This document shows positions 1 to 9,609 of a DNA stretch of 64,000 nucleotides, in pieces; within the stretch, counting starts at the first letter, position 1; each line of letters begins with the position of its first letter. Made by a program: the position numbers and the translations under genes. Below the pieces are notes generated by a model. The model saw nothing but the letters and a program-made list of their open reading frames with translations. It had not been told where the DNA came from and did no database searches. Origin of the DNA: Motilimonas pumila (GTDB lineage Bacteria > Pseudomonadota > Gammaproteobacteria > Enterobacterales > CBDFNC01); the NCBI RefSeq assembly GCF_003596335.1, contig NZ_QZCH01000008.1, positions 82,924 to 146,923 on the forward strand, given 5' to 3'.

Positions 1-1567
1 CCAAACGTTTGGCGTCCTCACCTGTCCAAACTCGGCCCTCGGCTAGTTGTGCCACTTCTTCAGGAGGCAACTTTCTACCTTCGACAACTACTTGCAAAAA
101 TTTGTTGTAACCATTGTCGATACTCAGCTGAATAATTTCCTTCATGTAGCTAGGTAAAGGCCTGGTGACTCCTACGCCGCTAAAAGGTGTCGTGCCTACG
201 CCATCGCCAGAAATACCCATTTTTTTCAGGGCTTTCTCAAAAGTCGCAAACATGCCAAAAATACCAATCGAGCCGGTTAAGGTGACGGGTGACGCGACAA
301 TCTCATTGGCCGCCGATGCGATCCAATAGCCGCCAGATGCTGCGGTGCTACTCATGGATACAATCACGGGTTTATTTGCCGCTTTTAGCGCTAGAATTTG
401 TTGCCTTATTTGCTCAGACGCAAATGCGCTGCCGCCTGGGGTATCAATGCGTAATACCACGGCTTTAACTTGTTCGTCTAAGCGTGCGTCGTTCAGTTGC
501 TCAGACAAGCTGTCGCCGCCAATGGTGCCAGCAGACTGTAAACCAGCCATAATTTCACCGGAGGCGAAAATGGTCGCGATTTGATCTTTGTAGCCTGTGC
601 TTTCTTCAAAAGCATCAGGAATGGCGGCCAGGTAGTCTTGAAAGCCTACACTTAAGTAATTGTCTGCGCTGTCGTTCTCACCCAGTTGAGCCATCAAGAA
701 ATGGCGCATTTCTTGTTTACTTTTTAACTCATCCACCAGTTCTTGCTCTTTAGCATAGAGGCCTTGTGAGCCTCCCGCGGCTTTTAGGCGTTCGAGGTAT
801 TGTTCTACGCTTGGGGATATCGCATTACCCGCCAAGTTTCTTTCCATGGCGATGGTTTCGATGTATTTGCCCCACAGCTGGTTTAACCAAGCTAAGTTCG
901 CTTGTTTGCTTTCACTCGACATGTTGTCACGAATGTAGGGCTCAACGAAGGATTTATAAGTGCCAACTTTAAACACGTGTGAGCTAATGGCCAGTTTGTC
1001 GATGGCTGATTTAAAATATAAGCGATAAACCCCTAAACCTTCTATTAACACAGCGCCTTCAGGGTTCAGCATGATTTTATCGGCGTGGCTGGCAAGCAAG
1101 TATTGGCTTTGCGTATAAAAGTCGCCATAGGCGTACACAGGTTTACCGGATTCTTTAAACTCTTTGATCGCTGAACCAATTTCCAACAGTTTGTTCATGC
1201 CGGTGCTGTGCAATCCTTCTAAATCTAAGATCAAAGCGCTGATACGATTGTCTGCTTGAGCAAAGCGAATGGCGTGAGTGATGTCAGTGAGTGCGATTTC
1301 ACGGAACTGCTCGGTGTCTTGGCCTAGCAATTCGTTGGTAAATTCGGAAACAGGGTCGACAGGTTGTGTTTGCTCAACAACTTGCCCTTTTAAGTTGAGT
1401 GTCAGGGCTGCGCCTTGGGGAATGTTAGGCGTAGGGTCCGCGCTCATGGCGATGGCTAATACAGCCACAATCAGTAAAAATGCCAGATTGAGCACTAATA
1501 AGCGGATAAAGTTGATGGACTTAAATAGCGTGCGAAAAACCCATTTGATAACACTCAAAACAAACAT
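1..1567 (-). CDS. sppA: Signal peptide peptidase SppA (protease IV), C-terminus cut by window edge
   Basis: Inner-membrane serine protease that degrades signal peptides left after secretion. The reading frame runs from ATG at 1567 to the left edge, about 522 codons. One N-terminal membrane anchor (about residues 16-41) is followed by two tandem SppA/S49 domains. The Lys of the Ser-Lys dyad sits in VGTYKSF (about residue 205), and the nucleophile Ser in STAASGGYWIAS (about residue 411). These positions fit the long 67K enterobacterial type of roughly 620 residues, so about 100 C-terminal residues lie outside. It is divergent from the nitroreductase gene. The identity is secure; only the missing end is unknown. 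Confidence 0.95.
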   Translation of the reverse strand, partial: MFVLSVIKWVFRTLFKSINFIRLLVLNLAFLLIVAVLAIAMSADPTPNIPQGAALTLNLKGQVVEQTQPVDPVSEFTNELLGQDTEQFREIALTDITHAIRFAQADNRISALILDLEGLHSTGMNKLLEIGSAIKEFKESGKPVYAYGDFYTQSQYLLASHADKIMLNPEGAVLIEGLGVYRLYFKSAIDKLAISSHVFKVGTYKSFVEPYIRDNMSSESKQANLAWLNQLWGKYIETIAMERNLAGNAISPSVEQYLERLKAAGGSQGLYAKEQELVDELKSKQEMRHFLMAQLGENDSADNYLSVGFQDYLAAIPDAFEESTGYKDQIATIFASGEIMAGLQSAGTIGGDSLSEQLNDARLDEQVKAVVLRIDTPGGSAFASEQIRQQILALKAANKPVIVSMSSTAASGGYWIASAANEIVASPVTLTGSIGIFGMFATFEKALKKMGISGDGVGTTPFSGVGVTRPLPSYMKEIIQLSIDNGYNKFLQVVVEGRKLPPEEVAQLAEGRVWTGEDAKRL

Positions 1568-1680
1568 CCTGTTTACATTTATTGTGGCTCAACTCTACTA
1601 AAGTTATGACCGAGAAAAAACCGTTTCTCTCTCGTAATGCCATTTATTATTGTTATGAAATAGACATTTGCTTGATTTTC

Positions 1681-1713
1681 TTGCTTAACTTTAAGCAACT
1701 ATCATTCTCATTA
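1681..1713. promoter_or_regulatory. Palindrome and Fur-box-like sequence between sppA and ydjA
   Basis: TTGCTTAA-CT-TTAAGCAA (1681-1698) is a perfect 8-bp inverted repeat. It is followed at once by ATCATTCTCATTA (1701-1713), which on the minus strand reads like one side of a Fur box (AATGAGAATGAT). It lies in the divergent spacer, about 90-120 bp before ydjA. It could be an operator, but no iron gene is adjacent, so the Fur reading is weak. Confidence 0.25.
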
Positions 1714-1803
1714 GTGCCTTGAACGGGTAACATGAAGGCCACGCCAACATGACTTTACCACGGCAAAAGCGTGCCGGGTAAGCAGCAAGAAAAGGAATCG
1801 CTG

Positions 1804-2352
1804 ATGCAAGCCATAGAATTATTATTAAATCGTCGTTCATGGGGGCGCTTGACTGAGCCAGGGCCTGATAAGTGCGACCTAGAAACCATTATTCAAGCAG
1901 GCCTTCGTAGCCCTGATCATGGTGCATTACACCCTTGGCGTTTCATTATTGCTGAAGGCGATGGCTTATTACGATTAGGCGATATTTACCAGCAAGCGGC
2001 AGTCGCGAATGGCGCGGACGAAGCTGCGATTCAAAAAGCGCAAAATATGCCTCAACGAGCGCCCTTAGTCATTACTGTGGTTGCTTGTGTCACGCCGGAT
2101 CATAAAATCCCTGAAGTAGAGCAGGTATTGTCAGCAGGGTGTGCAGCGCATGCTATGCAAATGGCGGCTCAAGCGTTGGGTTACGGTGGTATCTGGCGAA
2201 CTGGCGCGATGAGCTACGATGACAAAGTAAAAGCCGATTTAGGTTTAAAGGGGAAAGAACAAATTGTGGGCTATTTGTATCTTGGCAGTTTAGTCAATGA
2301 ACCGTCTGCTACTAAAAAGCTCGACCCAGATGACTTTGTTAGCTATCTCTAG
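1804..2352 (+). CDS. ydjA: NAD(P)H nitroreductase, YdjA type
   Basis: Flavin-dependent nitroreductase-family protein of 182 residues, matching the E. coli YdjA length of about 183. The N-terminus has the family pattern (LLNRRSWGRLTEPGPD, then RSPDHGALHPWRF), with FMN-binding residues expected at RRS and near the PDHG loop. The C-terminal half contains the GYGGIWRTGAM segment typical of YdjA. I chose ATG 1804 over the upstream ATG 1771 because AAGGA precedes it at normal spacing and the protein then starts like its relatives. The physiological substrate of this family is not known. Confidence 0.88.
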   Translation: MQAIELLLNRRSWGRLTEPGPDKCDLETIIQAGLRSPDHGALHPWRFIIAEGDGLLRLGDIYQQAAVANGADEAAIQKAQNMPQRAPLVITVVACVTPDHKIPEVEQVLSAGCAAHAMQMAAQALGYGGIWRTGAMSYDDKVKADLGLKGKEQIVGYLYLGSLVNEPSATKKLDPDDFVSYL

Positions 2353-2395
2353 CGTCAGCTAAGAGGCGCGTTTTCTGTCTCAATTTATACTATTA

Positions 2396-2423
2396 AAAAA
2401 GGCCGCAGTAAGCGGCCTTTTTG
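2396..2423. terminator. Bidirectional intrinsic terminator between ydjA and asnS
   Basis: The hairpin AAGGCCGC-AGTA-AGCGGCCTT is flanked by an A-run on the left and a T-run on the right. It can therefore end both converging genes. Confidence 0.85.
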
Positions 2424-2448
2424 CTACGCGATTTTTACTGCATCACTA

Positions 2449-3849
2449 TTAATATTCAGCAGACTTAGGTGCACGTGGGAACGGAATAACGTCGCGAATG
2501 TTGTTTACGCCAGTGACATAAGACACTAAACGTTCGAAACCTAAACCAAAACCTGCGTGTGGCACAGTGCCGTAGCGACGAAGATCACGATAGAAGCTGT
2601 ATTCTTCTTTATCCAGATTCATTTCGTCCATGCGCGCATCCAGTACGCTCAAGTCTTCTTCACGTTGGCTACCGCCAATGATTTCACCAATGCCAGGAGC
2701 TAATACGTCCATGGCGGCAACGGTTTTACCGTCCTCGTTCAGCTTCATGTAGAAAGCTTTAATGTCTTTCGGGTAGTTTTGCATGATCACCGGGCCACCT
2801 ACATGCTCTTCTGCAAGGTAACGCTCGTGTTCAGACTGTAAATCAACGCCCCATTCAACCGGGTATTCAAATTTCTTACCACAGGTTTTAAGGATTTCGA
2901 TGGCGTCAGTGTAGTCCATTCTGACAAAGTCAGAATTAATCATGTTTTCAAGGCGAGAGATGGCTTCTTTGTCAACGCGCTGGGCAAAAAATTGCATGTC
3001 GTCTGCACGTTCATTGAGCACGGCCTTGAAAACATATTTCAATAAATCTTCAGATAACTGTGCGGCGTCAGCTAAGTCGGCAAACGCAATTTCTGGCTCA
3101 ACCATCCAAAACTCTGCAAGGTGGCGACTTGTGTTTGAGTTTTCGGCGCGGAAAGTAGGACCAAAAGTGTAAATTTTGCTTAAGGCACAAGCGTAAGTTT
3201 CACCGTTAAGTTGGCCAGATACGGTCAAAAAAGTTTCTTTACCAAAGAAATCTTCTTTGTAATCTATGTTGCCTTGATCGTCTTGCGGTAAATTCATCAT
3301 GTCCAGCGTTGATACGCGGAACATTTCACCTGCCCCTTCGGTATCACTGCCGGTAATAATCGGCGTGCTTACCCAGTAGTAACCCTGTTCGTGGAAAAAA
3401 CGGTGGATTGCTTGAGACAAACAGTTACGGACACGGGCTACTGCACCTATGATATTTGTTCTTGGGCGTAGGTGCGCGTGCTCACGTAAGTACTCAATAC
3501 TGTGGCGCTTCGCTGACATTGGGTAAGTGTCGGGATCTTCCACCCAGCCAACAACCTTAACGTGGGTTGCTTGGATCTCAAACTGTTGACCTTTGCCTGG
3601 GCTTTCGACTACTTCACCAGTCACTTCCACTGAACAACCCGCTGTAAGGCGAACGATTTCAGCTTCGTAATTGTCTAAGTCTGCTGGAGCAACGGCTTGA
3701 ATCGGGTCAAAACATGAACCATCGTAGACTGCAAGAAAAGAAATACCGGCTTTTGAGTCACGGCGTGTTCTGATCCAACCTTTTACAGTCACCTGGCTTC
3801 CTACCGGGTACTGACCTTTAAATACTTCAACTATGGACGCTTGCGTCAT
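2449..3849 (-). CDS. asnS: Asparagine-tRNA ligase
   Basis: Cytosolic class IIb aminoacyl-tRNA synthetase that charges tRNA-Asn, 466 residues as in E. coli. The N-terminal OB-fold anticodon-binding domain (about residues 15-110, [19 protein letters not shown]) is followed by the catalytic domain. Motif 2 is [21 protein letters not shown], and motif 3 is [15 protein letters not shown] followed by [11 protein letters not shown] at the C-terminus. The gene is monocistronic, converges on ydjA and shares its terminator. Nothing is unusual. Confidence 0.97.
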   Translation of the reverse strand: MTQASIVEVFKGQYPVGSQVTVKGWIRTRRDSKAGISFLAVYDGSCFDPIQAVAPADLDNYEAEIVRLTAGCSVEVTGEVVESPGKGQQFEIQATHVKVVGWVEDPDTYPMSAKRHSIEYLREHAHLRPRTNIIGAVARVRNCLSQAIHRFFHEQGYYWVSTPIITGSDTEGAGEMFRVSTLDMMNLPQDDQGNIDYKEDFFGKETFLTVSGQLNGETYACALSKIYTFGPTFRAENSNTSRHLAEFWMVEPEIAFADLADAAQLSEDLLKYVFKAVLNERADDMQFFAQRVDKEAISRLENMINSDFVRMDYTDAIEILKTCGKKFEYPVEWGVDLQSEHERYLAEEHVGGPVIMQNYPKDIKAFYMKLNEDGKTVAAMDVLAPGIGEIIGGSQREEDLSVLDARMDEMNLDKEEYSFYRDLRRYGTVPHAGFGLGFERLVSYVTGVNNIRDVIPFPRAPKSAEY

Positions 3850-4071
3850 CTTAGTATGCTCTCCAGCTGCACGAGTTAATCAAGTATGCGACCCGTTAGG
3901 ATTGGCGTACGGTTAACCCAAATTTTCAATGTTCAAAACCCGTAATCTTACCTTTGCCTATTCAGGAAACAAGTAAAAAATGGAAATTTCCGCCTTTATC
4001 TGTCGCTATGGCACAAATCACAGCGATATTGCTGAGTTTGAGGTATCTTCAAACGAGTAGAAGGAGAATAT

Positions 4072-4425
4072 ATGGCGCAACAAGAGCGAAGACGGCGAGG
4101 GAACAAGGTCCAAGTATTATTGGCTTGCTTGGCTTTTGCCAGCTGGAGTTTGTTATTGGTGGCGTTATTGCTGTTTCATTATGCCAGACCTGAACTAGAA
4201 ACGGGTCTCGTCCGGTACTTTGAGCTCGATGTGCGAACCCATTGGCAACCCCATCTAAAGAACTACCTGCTTTATGTGCTTTGGGGCTGTTCTGGCCTGT
4301 CGCTCTTGAGCTTTGTCATTAACCTGCGTTACTCGCGGCGCAAACAAGACAAAGTCTGGTTTAACTTTATTATGCTATTGGTGATTTGCGCCGTAAGCTT
4401 GTTATTTTTCTACTTAAAGGTATAA
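4072..4425 (+). CDS. Small three-helix membrane protein of unknown function
   Basis: A protein of 117 residues. It has a basic N-terminus (QQERRRRGNK), a first membrane helix at about 13-36, a periplasmic or cytosolic loop of about 30 residues, then two more hydrophobic helices (about 63-82 and 95-115). The start is supported by AGAAGGAGA just upstream. It sits between asnS (divergent) and bioA (convergent) and forms no operon. I do not recognise the family. The clean ribosome binding site and well-spaced helices argue that it is real. Confidence 0.7.
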   Translation: MAQQERRRRGNKVQVLLACLAFASWSLLLVALLLFHYARPELETGLVRYFELDVRTHWQPHLKNYLLYVLWGCSGLSLLSFVINLRYSRRKQDKVWFNFIMLLVICAVSLLFFYLKV

Positions 4426-4456
4426 GCCTTTTACATCACATCGCTTTCCAAGCCGT

Positions 4457-5740
4457 TTATTCTTGATGAGGAAGTTCACTCAAGGTTTGCTTTATCGCAT
4501 TGATTAACTGTTGCAAATGCGCACTGGTCATCACAAAGGGCGGCATCATATATATCAACTTACCAAACGGGCGCAGCCAGACACCGTGTTCAATAAAAGC
4601 CTGTTGCAGCGTTGCCACGTCATACGCGTGAGTGGTTTCAACCACACCGATTGCGCCTAATATTCTTACATCAGCCACATTTGGTAATTGTTGCAATGGC
4701 TTGAGCGAGTGTTGCAAAGTTTGCTCAATCGCGGCCACTCTTTGTTGCCACGGGCTTTGTCGCAACAAACGTATACTGGCGGTTGCCACTGCGCAAGCCA
4801 GTGGGTTGGCCATAAAGGTGGGGCCATGCATAAAGACGCCAGCCTTACCTTGGCATACGGTATCTGCTACGTGCTTGGTAGTTAAGGTGGCCGCCAAACT
4901 CATGTAGCCCCCTGTGATGGCTTTACCTAAACAAAGAATGTCGGGCACTACATCGGCGTGTTCACACGCGAGCATTTTGCCGGTGCGACCAAAGCCGGTG
5001 GCAATTTCGTCGGCGATGAATAAGATGCCGTATTGCGCGCACAACTGCTTGGCACTTGCTAAATACTCTGGGTGATAAATGCGCATGCCCCCAGCCCCTT
5101 GCACAATAGGCTCTATGATCATGGCGGCGATGTCGTAATGGTGTTTTGCCAACGTGGCTTTGAGTTCGTCCAGCTCACTGGGGTCAAAAGCCTGATCAAA
5201 TCGACTTTGCGGCGCAGCAACAAACAGATGCTGGGGTAAAAAGTCTTGATACAATTCATGCATCGAGTTTTCAGGGTCGGTAACGCCCATCGCGCCAAAG
5301 GTGTCGCCATGATAACCATTTCGTACGGTTAGAAATTTAGCCCTCGGTTCGCCTTTGCTGTGCCAATACTGCAGCGCCATCTTCAACGCCACTTCCACCG
5401 CAACGCTACCAGAGTCAGACAAAAACACTTTATCGAGGGCTTCGGGGGTGATAGCAATCAGTTCTTGGCATAAATCAATGGCGGGTTGATGGGTCAAGCC
5501 GCCAAACATCACATGGGACATTTTTTGCAGCTGTTGCTGCGCAGCCTGGTTGAGCTCTGGCACGTTGTAACCATGAATACAAGCCCACCAAGAAGCCATG
5601 CCATCAATGAGTTCACGGCCATCGTCCAAAGTCAGGGTTACGCCACTGGCGTGGCTAACACCGTAACAAGGTAATGGGTTAACACTGGAAGTATAAGGGT
5701 GCCAGATATGTTGTTGGTCAAACTGGTAATTTATGCTCAT
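4457..5740 (-). CDS. bioA: Adenosylmethionine-8-amino-7-oxononanoate aminotransferase
   Basis: PLP-dependent class III aminotransferase of biotin synthesis. It converts 7-keto-8-aminopelargonate to 7,8-diaminopelargonate with S-adenosylmethionine as amino donor. It has 427 residues. The N-terminus (QHIWHPYTS) and the [20 protein letters not shown] segment are typical BioA. The PLP-contacting [11 protein letters not shown] and the Schiff-base Lys in LGKAITGGY are present. It is divergent from bioBFCD across a short shared control region, as in E. coli. Confidence 0.97.
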   Translation of the reverse strand: MSINYQFDQQHIWHPYTSSVNPLPCYGVSHASGVTLTLDDGRELIDGMASWWACIHGYNVPELNQAAQQQLQKMSHVMFGGLTHQPAIDLCQELIAITPEALDKVFLSDSGSVAVEVALKMALQYWHSKGEPRAKFLTVRNGYHGDTFGAMGVTDPENSMHELYQDFLPQHLFVAAPQSRFDQAFDPSELDELKATLAKHHYDIAAMIIEPIVQGAGGMRIYHPEYLASAKQLCAQYGILFIADEIATGFGRTGKMLACEHADVVPDILCLGKAITGGYMSLAATLTTKHVADTVCQGKAGVFMHGPTFMANPLACAVATASIRLLRQSPWQQRVAAIEQTLQHSLKPLQQLPNVADVRILGAIGVVETTHAYDVATLQQAFIEHGVWLRPFGKLIYMMPPFVMTSAHLQQLINAIKQTLSELPHQE

Positions 5741-5753
5741 AAAATAACCAAAG

Positions 5754-5782
5754 GTAAACTGATTGCCGTAATTAAAGTTGAC
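5754..5782. promoter_or_regulatory. BirA-type biotin operator between bioA and bioB
   Basis: GTAAACT (5754-5760), 15 bases, then AGTTGAC (5776-5782). The halves are inverted repeats with one mismatch and match the core of the gammaproteobacterial BirA operator (TTGTAAACC, 15-16 bases, GGTTTACAA). The site overlaps the -35 element of the proposed bioB promoter, where bound BirA-biotinyl-AMP would repress both directions. Confidence 0.8.
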
Positions 5783-5805
5783 AGCTTAACGTGGATACAT
5801 ACACT
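5778..5805 (+). promoter_or_regulatory. bioB promoter
   Basis: TTGACA (5778-5783), a 16-base spacer, then TACACT (5800-5805). Transcription would begin near 5812, which places the GTG at 5791 upstream of the transcript and supports ATG 5842 as the bioB start. Confidence 0.65.
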
Positions 5806-5841
5806 AGCCAAATAATTTTAATAGCAAAACAGGCAAGCAAA

Positions 5842-6885
5842 ATGGCGGCAGAATTAAGACACGATTGGACGGTCGAACAGGTTAATGGGTTATTTCAACG
5901 TCCTTTTATGGACTTGGTCTTTATGGCCCAGTCAATTCACCGTCAACACTTCGATCCTAACCAAGTGCAAGTCAGCACTTTGTTATCGATAAAAACCGGC
6001 GCTTGCCCAGAAGACTGTAAATACTGCCCACAAAGCGCACGTTATGATACGGGCCTTGAAAAAGAGCGTTTGCTTGAAGTCGAAAAGGTATTGACGGAAG
6101 CCAAAAAGGCTAAGGCTGCGGGCTCAACCCGTTTTTGTATGGGGGCGGCGTGGAAAAACCCCAAAGATCGCGATTTGCCATACATTGAAGAAATGGTGAA
6201 GGGCGTAAAAGCATTAGGTTTAGAGTCATGCATGACGTTGGGCATGTTAAACGAAGATCAAGCAGGCCGATTGGCCGACGCCGGGTTAGACTATTACAAT
6301 CATAACTTGGACACTTCGCCCGAGTATTACGATCAAATCATTACCACTCGTACCTATCAAGACAGGTTAGACACGCTAGATCATGTGCGCAATTCAGGTA
6401 TGAAAGTATGCAGCGGCGGCATTGTTGGCTTGGGCGAGTCGGCCAACGATCGTTCTGGTTTACTGGTGCAATTGGCGAACATGCCGAAACACCCGGAAAG
6501 TGTGCCAATTAATAAATTGGTAAAAGTACAAGGTACGCCACTTGAAAATGTGGATGACTTAGACGAGTTTGAATTTATACGTACCATTGCGGTTGCTCGT
6601 ATTATGATGCCTCAGTCTCACGTGCGTCTATCCGCAGGCCGTGAAAAAATGAATGAGCAAACTCAAGCCTTGTGCTTTATGGCCGGCGCCAACTCGATTT
6701 TCTATGGTTGTAAATTATTGACGACGCCAAACCCAGAAGAAAATGCCGATATGAAACTATTCAATAAGTTAGGCATTAACCGCGAACAATATCACGTTGA
6801 CCCAACAGAGCTAGAGGCCGATTTGCCATTGGGCCCTGTAACCCAAGACACCGACTTATTCTATGACGCGACACGAGCTCGTTAA
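5842..6885 (+). CDS. bioB: Biotin synthase
   Basis: Radical-SAM enzyme that inserts sulfur into dethiobiotin to make biotin. With the chosen ATG it has 347 residues, like E. coli BioB. The radical-SAM cluster cysteines are in [10 protein letters not shown]. Further conserved blocks are [28 protein letters not shown] and SGGIVGLGE, and the auxiliary-cluster Arg lies in [11 protein letters not shown]. The frame can be extended to a GTG at 5791, but that codon lies inside the promoter. ATG 5842 gives the normal N-terminus ([16 protein letters not shown]). It is first in the bioBFCD operon and touches bioF. Confidence 0.97.
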   Translation: MAAELRHDWTVEQVNGLFQRPFMDLVFMAQSIHRQHFDPNQVQVSTLLSIKTGACPEDCKYCPQSARYDTGLEKERLLEVEKVLTEAKKAKAAGSTRFCMGAAWKNPKDRDLPYIEEMVKGVKALGLESCMTLGMLNEDQAGRLADAGLDYYNHNLDTSPEYYDQIITTRTYQDRLDTLDHVRNSGMKVCSGGIVGLGESANDRSGLLVQLANMPKHPESVPINKLVKVQGTPLENVDDLDEFEFIRTIAVARIMMPQSHVRLSAGREKMNEQTQALCFMAGANSIFYGCKLLTTPNPEENADMKLFNKLGINREQYHVDPTELEADLPLGPVTQDTDLFYDATRAR

Positions 6886-8084
6886 TGGCCTTTGATTTTA
6901 TCTCGGCGCAGTTAGCCGAGCGTAAAAGTCAGCACCTGTACCGTCAAACAACGGCGGTACAATGCCAAGGGCGCCTGATTCAATATCAACAAGCTTCCTT
7001 GTTAAATTTTTCCGGCAATGATTACCTTTCTCTCGCACAAGCCCCTGAGCTGGTGACTGCTTGGCAGCAAGGGCTCGCTCAGTATGGCTGTGGCAGCGGA
7101 GCCAGCGCCTTAGTGACTGGTTATTCTGATGCTCATTATGCGTTAGAACAAACCATTAAAGAGTGGCTGAATGTGCCAGCGGTTGCCTTGTTTAATTCAG
7201 GCTACAGCGCAAACCAAGCTGTGCTTAAATTGCTTCTTGGCAAACAAGACCTGCTTATTCAAGATAAATTAAACCATGCTTCTTTGATTGAGGCCGGCCA
7301 ATATGTGGCCGCGAACATGGTGCGTTTTCGCCATAATGATATGTCTCACCTTGAACAACGTTTGTCTCAAGGCGGCGAGAATAAACTGGTGATTAGCGAA
7401 GGCGTTTTTAGTATGGACGGCGATCAAGCGCCGCTGGCGGAAATCGTTCGTTTAACTCGGCAATATCAAGCTTGGCTGATGGTGGATGATGCCCACGGCA
7501 TTGGCGTACTTGGTCCCCATGGCCAAGGTAGCTTGGCGCAGCAAGGCATTCATCCGCAAGATTGTCACATTCATATGGCGACATTTGGCAAAGCCCTTGG
7601 TGTTGCCGGCGCTATGGTCGCGGGCACAGTTGATTTAGTTGATTACATTACCAATTTCTCTAAGCCTTATATTTACACCACGGCGATGCCTCCAGCACAA
7701 GCCGTGGCCATTAAAGCGAGCATTGAGCTATTGCAACAACAGCCGTGGCGACAGCAAAAATTGCTACAAAATATTGCTACCTTCAAACAGGCTGCACAGC
7801 AAGAGGGTATTGAAATAGCACCTTCTGAAACGGCGATTCAACCGGTTATTATTGGCGGGAATAATGCCACCTTAGCTTTGGCTCAACGACTACGTGAGCA
7901 AGGCTTTTATTGCACCGCAATCCGTCCGCCAACGGTACCGCCCGGCAGTGCCAGACTAAGGGTCACCTTATGCAGTGCTCATACGACAGCGGATATTCAT
8001 GCTTTAGTGACGGCTTTGGCACAAGGACTCGCAGGTAATGCTGACGCAGGGATGACAAATAGAGAGTTTAGCAATGAGCAGTAA
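6885..8084 (+). CDS. bioF: 8-amino-7-oxononanoate synthase
   Basis: PLP-dependent alpha-oxoamine synthase that condenses pimeloyl-ACP with alanine, the first ring-building step of biotin synthesis. It has 399 residues. The family block NFSGNDYLSLA, the DDAHGIGVLG Asp that contacts the PLP pyridine, and the Schiff-base Lys in TFGKALGVAGA are present. The start codon overlaps the last base of the bioB stop, and the 3-prime end overlaps bioC by 11 bp, indicating translational coupling. Confidence 0.96.
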   Translation: MAFDFISAQLAERKSQHLYRQTTAVQCQGRLIQYQQASLLNFSGNDYLSLAQAPELVTAWQQGLAQYGCGSGASALVTGYSDAHYALEQTIKEWLNVPAVALFNSGYSANQAVLKLLLGKQDLLIQDKLNHASLIEAGQYVAANMVRFRHNDMSHLEQRLSQGGENKLVISEGVFSMDGDQAPLAEIVRLTRQYQAWLMVDDAHGIGVLGPHGQGSLAQQGIHPQDCHIHMATFGKALGVAGAMVAGTVDLVDYITNFSKPYIYTTAMPPAQAVAIKASIELLQQQPWRQQKLLQNIATFKQAAQQEGIEIAPSETAIQPVIIGGNNATLALAQRLREQGFYCTAIRPPTVPPGSARLRVTLCSAHTTADIHALVTALAQGLAGNADAGMTNREFSNEQ

Positions 8085-8847
8085 ACTCGCCATTGCACAC
8101 GCGTTTTCGAAGGCGGCGCATAGCTACGACAGCATGTCTGGTTTACAGCGCGAAACCGGTCAGCACTTATTGTCAAAAGTAGCGAAACATGCAAATAAGC
8201 AGCATGAAGTGGGTTTGGACCTAGGCTGTGGCACAGGCTTTTTTGCCACCGACCTAAGCCAGCATTGCCAGCAGCTGATTGGCTTAGACTTAGCATTAGG
8301 CATGTTGCAATATGCTAAAACGCAGCGGCCGACAGTGCGCCACTGGTTACAAGGTGATGCTGAGCATTTGCCGTTAGCCAATAACAGCCTAGACTGGGTG
8401 TTTTCCAGTTTAGCGTTGCAATGGTGCGATGATTTATCCGTCGCTTTAGCCGAGGTACATAGAGTATTAAAGCCGGGTGGAAAGCTCTTTTTTAGTACCT
8501 TGGCCGGCAAGTCTTTGTGGCAGTTGCAACATGCGTGGCGCCAAGTCGATGATTTACAGCATGTGAATGAATTTAAGACGGAAGCAGAGCTTGCACGCAT
8601 TTGCCAGAACAGCCCCTTTATGTCGGTAACCAGCCAAGTGCGTGAACAAGTGGTGCAGTACAGGCATCCGTTTCAACTGTTGAAAGAGTTAAAAGGCATA
8701 GGTGCCAATCACGTACTTGGGAATAAACCTTCGGGGCTTGCTGGTAAAGGTAAATTCAATGCCTTGCACTTGGCCTATCAAGAATTTAACCAAGACGGTC
8801 ATTACCCGGCCAGTTATTTTGTGTTTTATGGAGAGTTGCAAAAATGA
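8074..8847 (+). CDS. bioC: Malonyl-ACP O-methyltransferase
   Basis: SAM-dependent methyltransferase that methylates malonyl-ACP so that it can enter fatty-acid synthesis as the pimelate precursor. It has 257 residues. The N-terminus (AHAFSKAAHSYDSMSGLQ) is characteristic of BioC. SAM motif I is GLDLGCGTGFF, and later motifs include GDAEHLPLANNSLDWVFSSLALQW and HRVLKPGGKLFFSTL. It overlaps bioF by 11 bp and bioD by 4 bp. Confidence 0.95.
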   Translation: MSSKLAIAHAFSKAAHSYDSMSGLQRETGQHLLSKVAKHANKQHEVGLDLGCGTGFFATDLSQHCQQLIGLDLALGMLQYAKTQRPTVRHWLQGDAEHLPLANNSLDWVFSSLALQWCDDLSVALAEVHRVLKPGGKLFFSTLAGKSLWQLQHAWRQVDDLQHVNEFKTEAELARICQNSPFMSVTSQVREQVVQYRHPFQLLKELKGIGANHVLGNKPSGLAGKGKFNALHLAYQEFNQDGHYPASYFVFYGELQK

Positions 8848-9533
8848 GTCAGCATTTGTTTATTGCCGGCACCGACACCGATGTAGGCAAAACAGTCGTC
8901 ACGCAAATACTGATGCAAGGCCTCATACAACAAGGTCACACTGTGATTGGCCATAAACCAATTGCGGCGGGTGCAGCAATGACAGCCCGAGGTTTGGAAA
9001 ATGACGATGCTTTGCTTATTCAACAGGCCGCGTCAATGTCACTGCCATATGAGCAGGTTAACCCGATTGTATTTGCTGAGCCTATCGCTCCGCATATTGC
9101 CGCGGCAAAATACCAACAGCCTATCAGTTTGGCGGCGTTAGACGCCGGATTGTCAATGCTTGCGCAATACAACAGTGACTTCACTTTTGTTGAAGGTGCG
9201 GGTGGTTGGCGTCTGCCTTTAGGCGACGATGGCTTTTTATCTGATTGGGTTATTGCTCAAAAAATGCCCGTCATCTTAGTGGTAGGCATGAAACTGGGCT
9301 GCTTGAATCATGCCATGTTAACTGCTCAGGCTATCCTTGATGACGGATTACCTTTGGTTGGTTGGGTGGCGAATACGCCAAGCGACAGCCAACAGGATTT
9401 TTATCAAGAAAACTTAGCGTACTTAAAGCAGCATATAGCGGCGCCAATGCTGGCTGAAATCGGCTACGCAAGTGATCCCTTAGCTCAAGGCGTACGCAGT
9501 TTAGATCTGTTGCCTATAACCGACTTTAGTTAA
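8844..9533 (+). CDS. bioD: Dethiobiotin synthetase
   Basis: ATP-dependent enzyme that closes the ureido ring of 7,8-diaminopelargonate with CO2. It has 229 residues. The P-loop is AGTDTDVGKTVVTQ at the N-terminus, the substrate-binding Lys is in GHKPIAAG, and EGAGGWRLPL is the conserved EGAGG loop. It is the last gene of bioBFCD, starts inside the bioC stop (ATGA), and is followed by a strong hairpin. Confidence 0.96.
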   Translation: MSQHLFIAGTDTDVGKTVVTQILMQGLIQQGHTVIGHKPIAAGAAMTARGLENDDALLIQQAASMSLPYEQVNPIVFAEPIAPHIAAAKYQQPISLAALDAGLSMLAQYNSDFTFVEGAGGWRLPLGDDGFLSDWVIAQKMPVILVVGMKLGCLNHAMLTAQAILDDGLPLVGWVANTPSDSQQDFYQENLAYLKQHIAAPMLAEIGYASDPLAQGVRSLDLLPITDFS

Positions 9534-9563
9534 ACCAAGGTCACATAGCGTGTTTACAAGTAG

Positions 9564-9591
9564 TTAAAAGGAAGCAAAAGCTTCCTTTTAA
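9564..9591. terminator. Bidirectional terminator between bioD and the SulP gene
   Basis: Inverted repeat TTAAAAGGAAGC-AAAA-GCTTCCTTTTAA with A- and T-rich flanks, between two convergent genes. Confidence 0.85.
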
Positions 9592-9609
9592 AACTCGTTG
9601 TGAGCAGGT

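Noticed and set aside
3954..4193. ORF of 79 codons upstream of and overlapping the 117-residue membrane protein
   Set aside because: It overlaps the better gene in another frame and has no ribosome binding site.
5791..5841. Extended BioB start at GTG 5791
   Set aside because: It lies within the promoter, before the predicted transcript start, and adds residues absent from other BioB proteins.
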